Shown here piece by piece: positions 7,391-15,891 of a DNA stretch of 47,681 nucleotides. Within the stretch, counting starts at the first letter, position 1; each line of letters starts with the position of its first letter. The position numbers and the translations under genes are program-made. Under the pieces are notes generated by a model. It was not told the DNA's origin. It ran no database searches and saw only the letters and a list, made by a program, of their open reading frames with translations. This DNA comes from Planctomycetota bacterium (GTDB lineage Bacteria > Planctomycetota > Planctomycetia > Planctomycetales > Planctomycetaceae), in the NCBI GenBank assembly GCA_030836185.1, contig JAURQH010000025.1, positions 1 through 47,681 of the forward strand, written 5' to 3'.

Positions 7391-10300
7391 TCAGGGTGCG
7401 GTAATCGCATCCGGTGAAGTGGGCACTGCAACAGGGCCAACCGATACCGAACTTTGGGGGCGAGGTGCTTGCAAAGGTTCCTTCATGGGAGGCACTGCGG
7501 AGAGCACCACGCGCGAGTTGTACGACATCAACGAAATCTGCTGGTCGGAATGATTCAGGTTTACGCTGCGGAAATCTGAGTTGAAAGGACTTTTGTGCGA
7601 GATAATTTCTCGGCCAGTCCTCTTATCCAAAACAAGCAGAGATTGTTCGGAACGGTGAATCTTTCCGACCTGTCGACTTCTCCGTGTGGCAAACATTAAT
7701 ACCGGTGAATCGTCGATCAAATCAAGAAGCAGATGTTGCGGCCCGACCTTCTGACTCCACAGCACCTTATTGGCTTGGGGATCAATCGCATGCACAGAAC
7801 CATTCACTACGACGGAACTCAGATAGTAGTTGCGGTAATATCCATTCGCCGAACCATTATTGAGAACGAGATATAGTTGACCTTCTGACGAAATGAGATA
7901 CGCCTCCTGCAGTGTTCTTGGAATATGTTCTTTCAGCGATGAAATTTTTTCGATTTTGCCCGTTTCATAATCGAGTTTGGAAAGTGTCTTCTCCTTCCTG
8001 TCGAGCAAATTGATCCCGCCAGTGTTCGCCGACATTAACGCATCGCGATTGTTTTCAATCTCCCAGACCGTCTCTTGTGTCTCAAGATTCACGCGACGAA
8101 TTGTCATCACGGTCCGAGTTTTTAGAAACAGCGTGCGGAAGGTTCGCGACTCCATGACGATCACATCATCACCCACAAGAGCAATCGAAGACCGTAAAAG
8201 GCTGGTCTGCGTTTCACTTAGAGGTGTCGTCTCGCCGTCGGACAAACGCACCTGAATAGAGGGGTTTTGATCTGTCGCTCCAATCAGGTACACCGACCTG
8301 TGATTGGCGACAATATTTGTATTGGGAGAAATTTTATCCATCACCCATAACAACTCGCCCGTCAGTGGGTGAAACGCTTGCAATTCGCGAGTAGAACGGA
8401 CACAAAGCAAATCGTCGGTCAGCGCGATAATGGCACCCTTCTTCTGTCGCGTGATGGCATTGAATCGTGTTTGAAACTGGTCTCCAGTCACCATCGCGGG
8501 AATACTACTGCCATAACTGATACTACTGCCATAACTGAAGTAGGAATTATTCGACGTAATCTTGAGATTGGACTGAAGCGAGCGAGTCCATAACACCTTC
8601 TTCTCCACTGGCGAGAGTGCCGTAATACTGCGAGACTGGATCACCAACATAATATGCCCCAACGAATTCACCGAACCGCGATACCGGTTGGAAATGGTGT
8701 CTGATGATCGCATGGGAACAGACCAGCTCTCTCCTTCGTTCGAAGTCGGATGCAGAATCAATCGAGAACTCGAATTGTTATATTCAAACCGATAGTCAGT
8801 CAGCATCGGCATCGGATTGCTTTTCATTTTATAGCGATACTGATTCACGATCTTATAACTGAGCGGTCGGTGTTTCAGATTGAGAGAAAACTCTCCCCAA
8901 TCAGACAGATCAATCGGTTCGTTCTTCGCAGCAACCTTGGTCTCCTGAGGATCACCGACGTTTGCAGGTTCTAACGAGAGCTCTGGAGACGCAACTCGCT
9001 CAAAAAGTTCTTTCAACTGTAGACGGTGCTGTCGTCGGGCCGCATGTCGCCCAAAACTTTGATAGAGTTCATCCAGTGCAAAGGCCGAATCGGCTGCGTG
9101 TGCCCGCAGAGAAGAACCCAGCACTTTGCGATAATGAAACTCCGCCTCGCTGAATCGTCCTCCTTCGGCGGCAGCATGCCCCACTTTCAAACGAAGTTTT
9201 TCAATCGCCGGATGGTCCGGGAACAACGCCAACAACCGATTGACGGCAAGGCGATCTCCGGGATCAACTTCTGCCGCCATCGATTGAATCTGTTGATTGT
9301 GTTCGGCACGAATCTCTGTCGGGGAATTGTCCAGAATTTCATTTAATCCGCGCGTAATCTGCGTGAGATAACGAACCCGAAATTGGCTGCCGGGTAACTC
9401 GGGAACTAATGACTCTAAATCTGCCTGATCGGCAAGATCGAGATATCGATTGAAGGCTTCCCGGTATTGCCCTAACGCCACAACGCGCGACAACACAAGT
9501 TGACCAAGTTCGCGTTGTTGTGAAGGATCAAGTTCCATTTGCTGGAGTTGCTCCAGATATCCTTCCGAAGTTTTGAGGTCTGCCCGAACCAGCGCGACTA
9601 ACGATTCGTAGCGTAACTCCTGATACCTTTGCCGATTGTGCGAAGAAAGAGAATTCACATCAATCATCGAAAGCAGCGAGAGAGTTTCTTCCGGCCGCTT
9701 GTTGAGTTGCTCCAGTTGCGCTTTTTGCATCAGGCTCCAAGCGTCCTGTGAATTCTGTTCGAGGCGAGCCGTCAATTTTTGATTGAATGAACTTTCCAAC
9801 TCAAAGGCGACGGTCCGCAAGGCGTCGGCAGAAATGAGAAGGTTTTTGTAAAACCGCAGATTCCCCAAGGGAGGTGCATCGGGATGTTGAGAAATGATTT
9901 TGACGACTTTTCCATCTTCCCGGTCGATCTGATGTAATTCTCCATTGGAAAGTGGCAGATAGATATCGGTGACGGTAACTGCAGGAAGCCCCGAAGGACG
10001 TGACACATCGCCGATGTCATAAGCCCAGGTTCCTCGTCCAGTTTGTGTGTCATAAACTTTAAGACCGCGTTGCGAAACCATGACGAATTGCTGTTCGTCC
10101 GCATGAACCAATGCTAATTTATCGGCCTTTTCAGTCTCCCACAACACCTTTCCATCAACCGTACGCAAGCAAAGCAATTTTTGACTCTCGCGAGGAGTGT
10201 GCAATACCCGATCACTCAAAATGACCGGAGCGGAGAGATGCCATTGATTACTCATTTCGACCCGTTTCACGAGTCCTTCCTGAGCTTGAGAGCTACGAGA

Positions 10301-12265
10301 ACGTGTTTGCCCCTGAGTTTGCGGTGATTCAAATCGTGTCTCCCAAACCACCGCATGAGAAGAAAGGTCAACACCCAACAACCAACCGGTTGTGTTGGGG
10401 ACAACAAGCAATCCATCGCGAATTGCCGGCTGTGCAGTCCACCAACGTCTTCCCAAATCAATGGCAGGCTCATGAAGCGAATATCCGATCAACGTACTCC
10501 ATCGCGGATGGCCGGTCTTCGCTTCCAGACAAAACAGCCGAATTTCGTTCTCTTTCTCACCCACCACATAGAGTGAGTCTCGACTGACGAGGGGGGCTCC
10601 GAAAAAATAATGGCCGGCCAATGGAAGCTCAAACTGCTCTCCGTAAGATTCGCCTCCCACTTCCCAGGCAACCCGTCCCGTTTTCAGGTGATAGGCCACC
10701 AGACGATTAGTGGACCATTCTCGCTTGAGCGGATCCCGGGATTCAATGTTCGAGCGTGTGGAGTAATAGCCCGGATGATATTGCGAGAGCCAGGCATGTT
10801 CTTCCGGTAGATAGAGACGGTCTTCATCGGCACTGATCAATCCATACATACCATTTCGAAACAGCAACCCGGTCAGTGGATGAGTTTCCGGGTTTGTTCC
10901 CTGATATTTGGGAATCACTGAGACTCGCTGGGCGTTGGGCGAAGACAACAAAGACTGTTGATTGTTGAGTATGCCAGTGACCACCTGCTGGGGTGAATGT
11001 CTCTGACGAGTTTGCCAAACCGGACGATCACTATTCTTCTGTGGGTCGGAAGCCAAATCAACAACCGCCACCCCTTCCATCGTCCGCACGATCAGTCGAT
11101 GATTGGCAACGACCGGCTGTATCACAGGTAACAAAGTCTGACCGGCACGGCGCAAATCCGTGTATAACTCTCGAATCTGTGCTTTGACGGAGGTGGCAGA
11201 AACCGATGCAATTTCCCATTGCGGAATTAAAACGGGTAACTCTCCACGACCAGTCGCAGAACGAGTTTCGTCACCACGAAACTGAAGCCAATCCGAAACA
11301 ACGGGAGTGACGGTCGGTTCCTCGACAGAAATTTTCTCCCACAATTCCAGAGGGTCCGTCGGTTGAGCCGCGATTGGTAATGACTGAAGCCCCTTCAACT
11401 CCACCAACATTTCTTTCGCCCGTTCTTCCAAACCGGCTCTCTGAAATGCCAACGCTGCTTTCAAAAACCAGACAGGTGGGCGTGTCGGGCGGGGATCAAC
11501 TGATAAGATTCGTTGATACCAGATTGCCGCAGCACTCCACTCTCCCCGGTCCAGGTGTGTCTGCCCCATCACGTCGGCAGCTTCTCGCCCCGCTTCCGTA
11601 TTGAGATAACGAGAGGCAACATCCGCAATTTCGGAAACACGACCACTCTGTGTCGCCTCCCGAAATGATCGTCGGGCAATGGCTCCAAATTGGAGTTCAT
11701 AACTCTCACGCGCTTCGGCAGGCAATTCTGAGATGATGCGATGAATTTCATCTCGTGAGAGTCGTGACACTCCCGGTTTGATACTGATGCGATGATTGGG
11801 TTGATCGAGTATCTGCTGCAATTGCTCGACAGCAATCTTCCAAGCTTTCAATTCAAGATTACGACTGACTTTATCCAGCATCTTTTCCAAGGCGTAATCA
11901 TGCGGTGCGCAGCGATCAATCCAGTCCCGCATATTCCGGGTCGAAGCAGAAGGTTTTTCAGTCGCTTCACCACCCGCTTCACCACCCGCTTCAATTTGCG
12001 GCTTTTCTACGGGAGCAGGCTTCGGGATGAGGCGTCCCTGCGGTTTTTTGAGAATCCCTTCGAGAAGTCGGCCAAGTGGATTGACCGGTTTTTTGACTTC
12101 TTCCACAGAATCCTTGGCATCTTCGCCATCCTTCACAACCTTCAACACAGTCTCCAATGCGAGAACTGAGTGAGGCAAACTCAATACCACAAAAAACGGC
12201 AATATAATGATCGACAAGCGGCGAACAGCATTTTTTTTCTTGATTATCGATGACCGTATCATCAT
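7391..12265 (-). CDS. Large exported PQQ-like beta-propeller/TPR protein
   Basis: A 1624-residue protein with a signal peptide or N-terminal anchor (RRLSIIILPFFVVLSLPHSVLA). Residues about 90-330 are helical and TPR-like (GEWSAAAIWYQRIL is one repeat). A first PQQ-like propeller begins near WLQFRGDETRSATGRGELP and has blades such as GRVAWEVGGESYG and GKVLWETEKADK. A second helical TPR-like block follows (GRFSEAEFHYRKVL), then a second propeller with ALSPVEKKVLW, GELLWVMDK and NKVLWSQKVGP. The dehydrogenase catalytic residues of true quinoproteins are not evident, so a scaffold/BamB-like binding role is more likely. The double ATG at 12265/12262 is the preferred start; an upstream GTG at 12370 would bury the signal peptide. 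A proline-rich stretch ends the protein. Confidence 0.85.
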   Translation of the reverse strand: MMIRSSIIKKKNAVRRLSIIILPFFVVLSLPHSVLALETVLKVVKDGEDAKDSVEEVKKPVNPLGRLLEGILKKPQGRLIPKPAPVEKPQIEAGGEAGGEATEKPSASTRNMRDWIDRCAPHDYALEKMLDKVSRNLELKAWKIAVEQLQQILDQPNHRISIKPGVSRLSRDEIHRIISELPAEARESYELQFGAIARRSFREATQSGRVSEIADVASRYLNTEAGREAADVMGQTHLDRGEWSAAAIWYQRILSVDPRPTRPPVWFLKAALAFQRAGLEERAKEMLVELKGLQSLPIAAQPTDPLELWEKISVEEPTVTPVVSDWLQFRGDETRSATGRGELPVLIPQWEIASVSATSVKAQIRELYTDLRRAGQTLLPVIQPVVANHRLIVRTMEGVAVVDLASDPQKNSDRPVWQTRQRHSPQQVVTGILNNQQSLLSSPNAQRVSVIPKYQGTNPETHPLTGLLFRNGMYGLISADEDRLYLPEEHAWLSQYHPGYYSTRSNIESRDPLKREWSTNRLVAYHLKTGRVAWEVGGESYGEQFELPLAGHYFFGAPLVSRDSLYVVGEKENEIRLFCLEAKTGHPRWSTLIGYSLHEPAIDLGRRWWTAQPAIRDGLLVVPNTTGWLLGVDLSSHAVVWETRFESPQTQGQTRSRSSQAQEGLVKRVEMSNQWHLSAPVILSDRVLHTPRESQKLLCLRTVDGKVLWETEKADKLALVHADEQQFVMVSQRGLKVYDTQTGRGTWAYDIGDVSRPSGLPAVTVTDIYLPLSNGELHQIDREDGKVVKIISQHPDAPPLGNLRFYKNLLISADALRTVAFELESSFNQKLTARLEQNSQDAWSLMQKAQLEQLNKRPEETLSLLSMIDVNSLSSHNRQRYQELRYESLVALVRADLKTSEGYLEQLQQMELDPSQQRELGQLVLSRVVALGQYREAFNRYLDLADQADLESLVPELPGSQFRVRYLTQITRGLNEILDNSPTEIRAEHNQQIQSMAAEVDPGDRLAVNRLLALFPDHPAIEKLRLKVGHAAAEGGRFSEAEFHYRKVLGSSLRAHAADSAFALDELYQSFGRHAARRQHRLQLKELFERVASPELSLEPANVGDPQETKVAAKNEPIDLSDWGEFSLNLKHRPLSYKIVNQYRYKMKSNPMPMLTDYRFEYNNSSSRLILHPTSNEGESWSVPMRSSDTISNRYRGSVNSLGHIMLVIQSRSITALSPVEKKVLWTRSLQSNLKITSNNSYFSYGSSISYGSSIPAMVTGDQFQTRFNAITRQKKGAIIALTDDLLCVRSTRELQAFHPLTGELLWVMDKISPNTNIVANHRSVYLIGATDQNPSIQVRLSDGETTPLSETQTSLLRSSIALVGDDVIVMESRTFRTLFLKTRTVMTIRRVNLETQETVWEIENNRDALMSANTGGINLLDRKEKTLSKLDYETGKIEKISSLKEHIPRTLQEAYLISSEGQLYLVLNNGSANGYYRNYYLSSVVVNGSVHAIDPQANKVLWSQKVGPQHLLLDLIDDSPVLMFATRRSRQVGKIHRSEQSLLVLDKRTGREIISHKSPFNSDFRSVNLNHSDQQISLMSYNSRVVLSAVPPMKEPLQAPRPQSSVSVGPVAVPTSPDAITAP

Positions 12266-12649
12266 TGATTTTCTGTAGTTATGTAAATTTAACGATGCCC
12301 GGACCAAGGCAGAAAGACGACCTATATCGCCCCATATACAGAGTATGCAAAAATGGAGTGAGGATACCACAAGTTTTCTCTCAGAATCCCGATAGAACGT
12401 GTTTGTGAAGCCTGGCAGAAATCAGGACGCATTTCAGACGAAAAAATCTCAACATTTCCTACAAAGCATGCTCTTTCGTTGAGTTGAAGATATCACTCGT
12501 TCACGGTATCCTTGCCCGACTCAGAATGCTGATCGATGTTCGTTGTCAAACACAAAGCAACGAAATCGACTAAAAGTCTGAATGACACTTAATTCCGATA
12601 ATCATCGGAAATCACGCTTATATCAGAGTTTGGAACGAGTATCTCCACT
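12266..12649. promoter_or_regulatory. Divergent intergenic region upstream of rplY, with stem-loop
   Basis: This 384-bp gap separates the leftward propeller gene from the rightward core-gene cluster and must hold promoters for both. I see no convincing -35/-10 pair. Its clearest structure is a perfect 7-bp stem-loop at 12593-12610 (TTCCGAT, loop AATC, ATCGGAA), 40 nt before the rplY start, without a following T-run. It is therefore more likely an operator or leader structure than a terminator. Confidence 0.4.
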
Positions 12650-13300
12650 ATGTCGGAAGCAACAATTTTATCTGCCGCGAAACGCGAACGCCTCGGAACC
12701 GCCGAATGTCGACGACTTCGACGAGAAGGAATGGTCCCCGGCAATCTCTACGGACATGGCGAAGGAGCCGTTTCGTTCAAGATTGGCCACGATGACGTTT
12801 TTCAGATGGTCAGTGACGGACATATCGCAATTGACCTCGATATCGACGGCAAAGTCGATAAGGCTGTGTTCAAGGAAGTCCAATGGGACACCTTTGGTCG
12901 GCACATTGTCCATGTTGACCTGATTCGCGTCGATCCGAACGAAAAAGTCGAAGTGGAAGTTCCCGTGGAAATCAAAGGGGATGCTCCGGGAGTGGAGAAT
13001 GGCGGTATTCTCGACACGCAAATGCACACATTGCTGGTCAAATGCCCTGTTTTCAAAATTCCATCCTCGGTCGTCATCCGCGTTGGCAAACTCGATATTG
13101 GCGAAGCCATTCGCATCGAAGATCTTGAACTCGACCCGGATGTCGAACCTCAGGCAACACCCGACGAAGTTATCGTACAGGTCGTTGAACCTCGAAAACC
13201 AGCCGAGCCGGAAGAAGATGAAGCCGCTGCGGAACCAGAAGCGGGTGAGGCCGCCTCTGCCGACGAAGGTGATAAGGCAGAAGCAGCCGAAGGAGAGTGA
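12650..13300 (+). CDS. rplY: 50S ribosomal protein bL25 (CTC/TL5 type)
   Basis: A 216-residue CTC-type bL25, the 5S-rRNA-binding protein of the large subunit. The N-terminal 5S-binding domain is recognisable from RERLGTAECRRLRREGMVPG through VDLIRVDPNEKVEVEVPVE, followed by the CTC beta domain (GDAPGVENGGILDTQMHTLLVKC, EAIRIEDLEL, TPDEVIVQVVEPRKP). The last 40 or so residues are a glutamate/alanine-rich acidic tail, common in long bL25 proteins. ATG 12650 is the first start after an in-frame stop. It is the first gene of the plus-strand cluster ending with dnaB, and is followed 66 bp later by pth, the usual rplY-pth pairing. Confidence 0.95.
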   Translation: MSEATILSAAKRERLGTAECRRLRREGMVPGNLYGHGEGAVSFKIGHDDVFQMVSDGHIAIDLDIDGKVDKAVFKEVQWDTFGRHIVHVDLIRVDPNEKVEVEVPVEIKGDAPGVENGGILDTQMHTLLVKCPVFKIPSSVVIRVGKLDIGEAIRIEDLELDPDVEPQATPDEVIVQVVEPRKPAEPEEDEAAAEPEAGEAASADEGDKAEAAEGE

Positions 13301-13366
13301 GTGCATCTGGCGGCAGATCACAGAGATTCGCCGCCTCGGATTGATTAAGCAGGAGAGGTCGGGGTT

Positions 13367-13945
13367 ATGAAACTGGTCGTAGGACTGGGAAATCCTGGCA
13401 AAAAATACCAAGGAACTCGACATAATGTCGGTTTCGAAGTGTTAGCCGAACTGGCAAACAGGTTTTCGGCCTCTCAACCGAGTTTGAAATATGATTCGGA
13501 AATTGCAGAAATAATGATCGGTAGCGAAAAGGTAATGCTTCTCGCACCTCAAACATATATGAATGAAAGCGGACGAGCCGTTCGCAAGTGTTTTGATTTT
13601 TATCAACCTGAACTGACCGATGTGACCGTCCTTTGTGACGATATGAACCTCGAACTTGGCCGACTCCGTTGGCGATCAAAAGGTTCTGCCGGAGGTCAAA
13701 AAGGGTTGGACGATATCATCCGTCATCTGGGAAATGATGAGTTTCCCCGTTTGCGGATTGGCATCGGTCGGCCTCCTGGTCAGATGAATCCTGCCGACTT
13801 CGTGTTGGGACGATTCACCTCCAGAGAACGCAGCACAATGGATCAAGTTGTGATGGCAGCGGCTGACAGCATCGAATGTTGGATTTCGGAGGGGGTTGGA
13901 TCGTGTATGAATCGATTCAACTCTCAAGATTTTGAAGAGTCTTGA
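13367..13945 (+). CDS. pth: Peptidyl-tRNA hydrolase
   Basis: A 192-residue Pth that recycles peptidyl-tRNA released from stalled ribosomes by cleaving the ester bond. The signatures are complete: GLGNPG with Asn9, TRHNVGF with the catalytic His19, the PQTYMNESG segment, CDDMNLELG with the conserved aspartate, and SAGGQKGLDDIIRHLG. Length matches the bacterial family. The start ATG 13367 has an AGGAGAGG site upstream. It lies between rplY and rpsF, in a conserved information-processing cluster. Confidence 0.97.
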   Translation: MKLVVGLGNPGKKYQGTRHNVGFEVLAELANRFSASQPSLKYDSEIAEIMIGSEKVMLLAPQTYMNESGRAVRKCFDFYQPELTDVTVLCDDMNLELGRLRWRSKGSAGGQKGLDDIIRHLGNDEFPRLRIGIGRPPGQMNPADFVLGRFTSRERSTMDQVVMAAADSIECWISEGVGSCMNRFNSQDFEES

Positions 13946-13957
13946 TGACTCCCGAAA

Positions 13958-13995
13958 TTTAACGACCAACCTTTTAACGACCAAACTAACGACAA
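13958..13995. repeat. Short tandem repeat in the rpsF leader
   Basis: TTTAACGACCAA occurs at 13958-13969 and again at 13973-13984 (15-bp period), followed by a partial third unit TAACGACAA at 13987-13995. It lies between the pth stop and the rpsF start. It may be leader sequence or a protein-binding array; nothing decisive is visible. Confidence 0.5.
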
Positions 13996-14068
13996 CTGAT
14001 AGTTTATACCGAACATCCCATACTCGGCGATCAACCCTGATTCGCCAACCAACACCGGGAGAATAAGA

Positions 14069-14485
14069 GTGTCTGCAGCAACTGAAACAGCAAATTACTA
14101 CGAAGGCATGTTCCTGATCCACAGCGGTCGTTTCGCTTCCGACTCGGAAGGCGTTACGAAAGAGCTGATGGAGATTTTGGAAAAGTGCGAAGCCGAAGTC
14201 GTCGCCCATCGTCCTTGGACAGAAGGAAAGTTGGCGTACGAAATCGAAAACCAACGCAAAGGCCTGCACTATTTGGTCATGTTCCGCATGCCTCCCACCA
14301 ACAATCCTCAACTGAACCGTTTATGCCAGTTGAGTGACAATCTCTTGCGACACATGATCATCAAACATCCACAATCGTTGTTTGATGCCAATGTCGCTGC
14401 GATTTCACAATCAGCGGCGCCACCGGCAAGCGATTCAGACGAAGTTGCAGAGAGTAAAGAAGACAAAAAAGACGAAGAGGAATAG
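14069..14485 (+). CDS. rpsF: 30S ribosomal protein bS6
   Basis: A 138-residue bS6, which binds 16S rRNA together with bS18 on the platform of the small subunit. Recognisable segments are YEGMFLIHS, ILEKCEAEVVAHRPWTEGKLAYEIENQRKG and the RNA-contacting NLLRHMIIKHPQ. An acidic C-terminal tail (DEVAESKEDKKDEEE) is typical. The start is GTG at 14069, preceded by GGGAGAA at good spacing; no ATG is available in the right place. ssb follows 28 bp downstream with its own AAGGAGA site. The bS18 gene normally found in this operon is not present here. Confidence 0.95.
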   Translation: MSAATETANYYEGMFLIHSGRFASDSEGVTKELMEILEKCEAEVVAHRPWTEGKLAYEIENQRKGLHYLVMFRMPPTNNPQLNRLCQLSDNLLRHMIIKHPQSLFDANVAAISQSAAPPASDSDEVAESKEDKKDEEE

Positions 14486-14513
14486 AACCCCCTCCAAGTA
14501 AGGAGACAGACGC

Positions 14514-15026
14514 ATGTCGAGTTTCAATAAAGTCATTCTGATGGGCAACCTCACTCGAGATCCTCAGGTTCGGTACACTCCCTCGGGAAGTGCTGTCACG
14601 GAACTCGGGCTCGCCGTGAATCGAACATGGTTCGACAAGCAGACAAACTCCAAAAAAGAAGACACTACTTTTGTGGACGTGACCGTCTGGGGACGCACAG
14701 CAGAAGTCGCCGGAGAATACCTTACCAAAGGTCGTCCCGTCCTCATCGAAGGCCGCCTGCAACTCGACCAATGGCAAGATAAAGAATCTGGCCAGAATCG
14801 CAGTAAACTCAAAGTTGTCTGCGAAAACATGACGATGTTAAGCAGCGGCGGTTCTGGAGGAGGCCAACGAGGTGGCGAAGGTGGTGGAAACTACCAAGGC
14901 AACCAAGGTGGCGGAGCCCCCCAAGGTGGTGGTGGCGCACCACAAGGCGGACCTCCACAAAACAGTGGTCCCGATCCTTCGGAAGCGTTTTATGATAGCG
15001 GCCCCAATGACGATGTGCCGTTCTAA
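14514..15026 (+). CDS. ssb: Single-stranded DNA-binding protein
   Basis: A 170-residue SSB. The OB-fold occupies about residues 1-107 (MSSFNKVILMGNLTRDPQVRY, then FVDVTVWGRTAEVAGEYLTKG and LIEGRLQLDQW). A glycine/glutamine-rich flexible linker (GGGQRGGEGGGNYQGNQGG) follows, and the conserved acidic tip ends in DDVPF, the docking site for partner enzymes of replication and repair. The start ATG 14514 follows AAGGAGA. Placement between rpsF and rplI is the classical bacterial arrangement. Confidence 0.97.
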   Translation: MSSFNKVILMGNLTRDPQVRYTPSGSAVTELGLAVNRTWFDKQTNSKKEDTTFVDVTVWGRTAEVAGEYLTKGRPVLIEGRLQLDQWQDKESGQNRSKLKVVCENMTMLSSGGSGGGQRGGEGGGNYQGNQGGGAPQGGGGAPQGGPPQNSGPDPSEAFYDSGPNDDVPF

Positions 15027-15116
15027 GTCCATTCTAAAGAATATTCGCCGGTGAGAAGCCATTTGAACCTTCCCGGTACCACATAGAGACAGACGAGTTA
15101 AGAGAAAGAGACAGAG

Positions 15117-15623
15117 ATGGTAAGACGAATCAAAGGCAAAGCCGTAACCGGTTCCACAAATTCGCAGGTGGAAGTCCTGCTCGCAGAAAAAGTGACTCAT
15201 CTCGGCGATCAAGGAGATATTGTTCGTGTGAAACCTGGTTACGCACGCAATTATCTACTCCCTCAAGGATTGGCCACAGTCGCAACCGACCACAACAAAC
15301 GTATGGTCGAACTGCATCGGTCCAATCAGGTCGAAGCGGAAAAAGATCGCCTCAAAAACTTGCGGAAGCTCAAAGACGATGTGGAAAACTACAGCGTCAC
15401 GGTCGAAGCCAACGCCAACGAAGAAGGACATCTGTACGGCTCGGTCATCGATTCCGACATCAGCCGCATGCTGAAACAAGCCAATTTCGAAGTGGCTCCC
15501 GAGCAAATCAAACTCGAAGGACCACTCAAAGAACTTGGCATGTACACCGTGAAGTTCCAGCTTCACGAAGATGTCAAAGGCGAAGTCAAAGTTTGGGTCG
15601 TTCCTGGAGCCAAACAAGAGTAG
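15117..15623 (+). CDS. rplI: 50S ribosomal protein bL9
   Basis: A 168-residue bL9. The N-terminal RNA-binding domain is clear in VEVLLAEKVTHLGDQGDIVR and VKPGYARNYLLPQGLA, followed by the long connecting helix and the C-terminal domain (GHLYGSVIDSDISRML, ending VKVWVVPG). Relative to most bL9 proteins, which start at the EVLLLE strand, this one has about 17 extra basic N-terminal residues (MVRRIKGKAVTGSTNSQ) and no internal methionine at the usual start. The 91-bp gap from ssb is too short for the usual rpsR. A strong terminator lies 35 bp downstream. Confidence 0.95.
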   Translation: MVRRIKGKAVTGSTNSQVEVLLAEKVTHLGDQGDIVRVKPGYARNYLLPQGLATVATDHNKRMVELHRSNQVEAEKDRLKNLRKLKDDVENYSVTVEANANEEGHLYGSVIDSDISRMLKQANFEVAPEQIKLEGPLKELGMYTVKFQLHEDVKGEVKVWVVPGAKQE

Positions 15624-15657
15624 AGAAATCGCCCCTTGCTGAACAATCAGTCAACCG

Positions 15658-15691
15658 AACACCGGCCGTCTCAAGATCGCCGGTGTTTTGT
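15658..15691 (+). terminator. Rho-independent terminator after rplI
   Basis: A perfect 9-bp stem, AACACCGGC (15658-15666) with GCCGGTGTT (15679-15687), closes a 12-nt loop and runs into a T-rich tract (TTTTGTATTT). It lies 35 bp past the rplI stop and separates the ribosomal/ssb transcript from dnaB, which therefore probably has its own promoter in 15692-15891. Confidence 0.8.
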
Positions 15692-15891
15692 ATTTACAGA
15701 GAATCAAAATGTGCAAAATCAGATAGCAGAGTGTCGAAAACTCAGAACTGATGAAATGACGCTTTCAATTCGAAAACAGAATCTCTACAACAGCTATTCG
15801 TGATACACGATCTCCGTTATCGAGGTGGCAACCCTCCACTGAGAGGGGATTACAGATATCTCACACCGGTTTCCTGCAGGAGTTCAACGGA

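Noticed and set aside
12668-13423. 251-codon minus-strand open frame over rplY and the pth start
   Set aside because: It is antisense to two clear core genes; its phenylalanine-rich sequence is the mirror of the acidic bL25 codons.
13946-14068. S6:S18-binding leader RNA upstream of rpsF
   Set aside because: CCGGG is present just before the ribosome-binding site, but I could not build the two-stem motif with its conserved bulge, and rpsR is absent from the operon.
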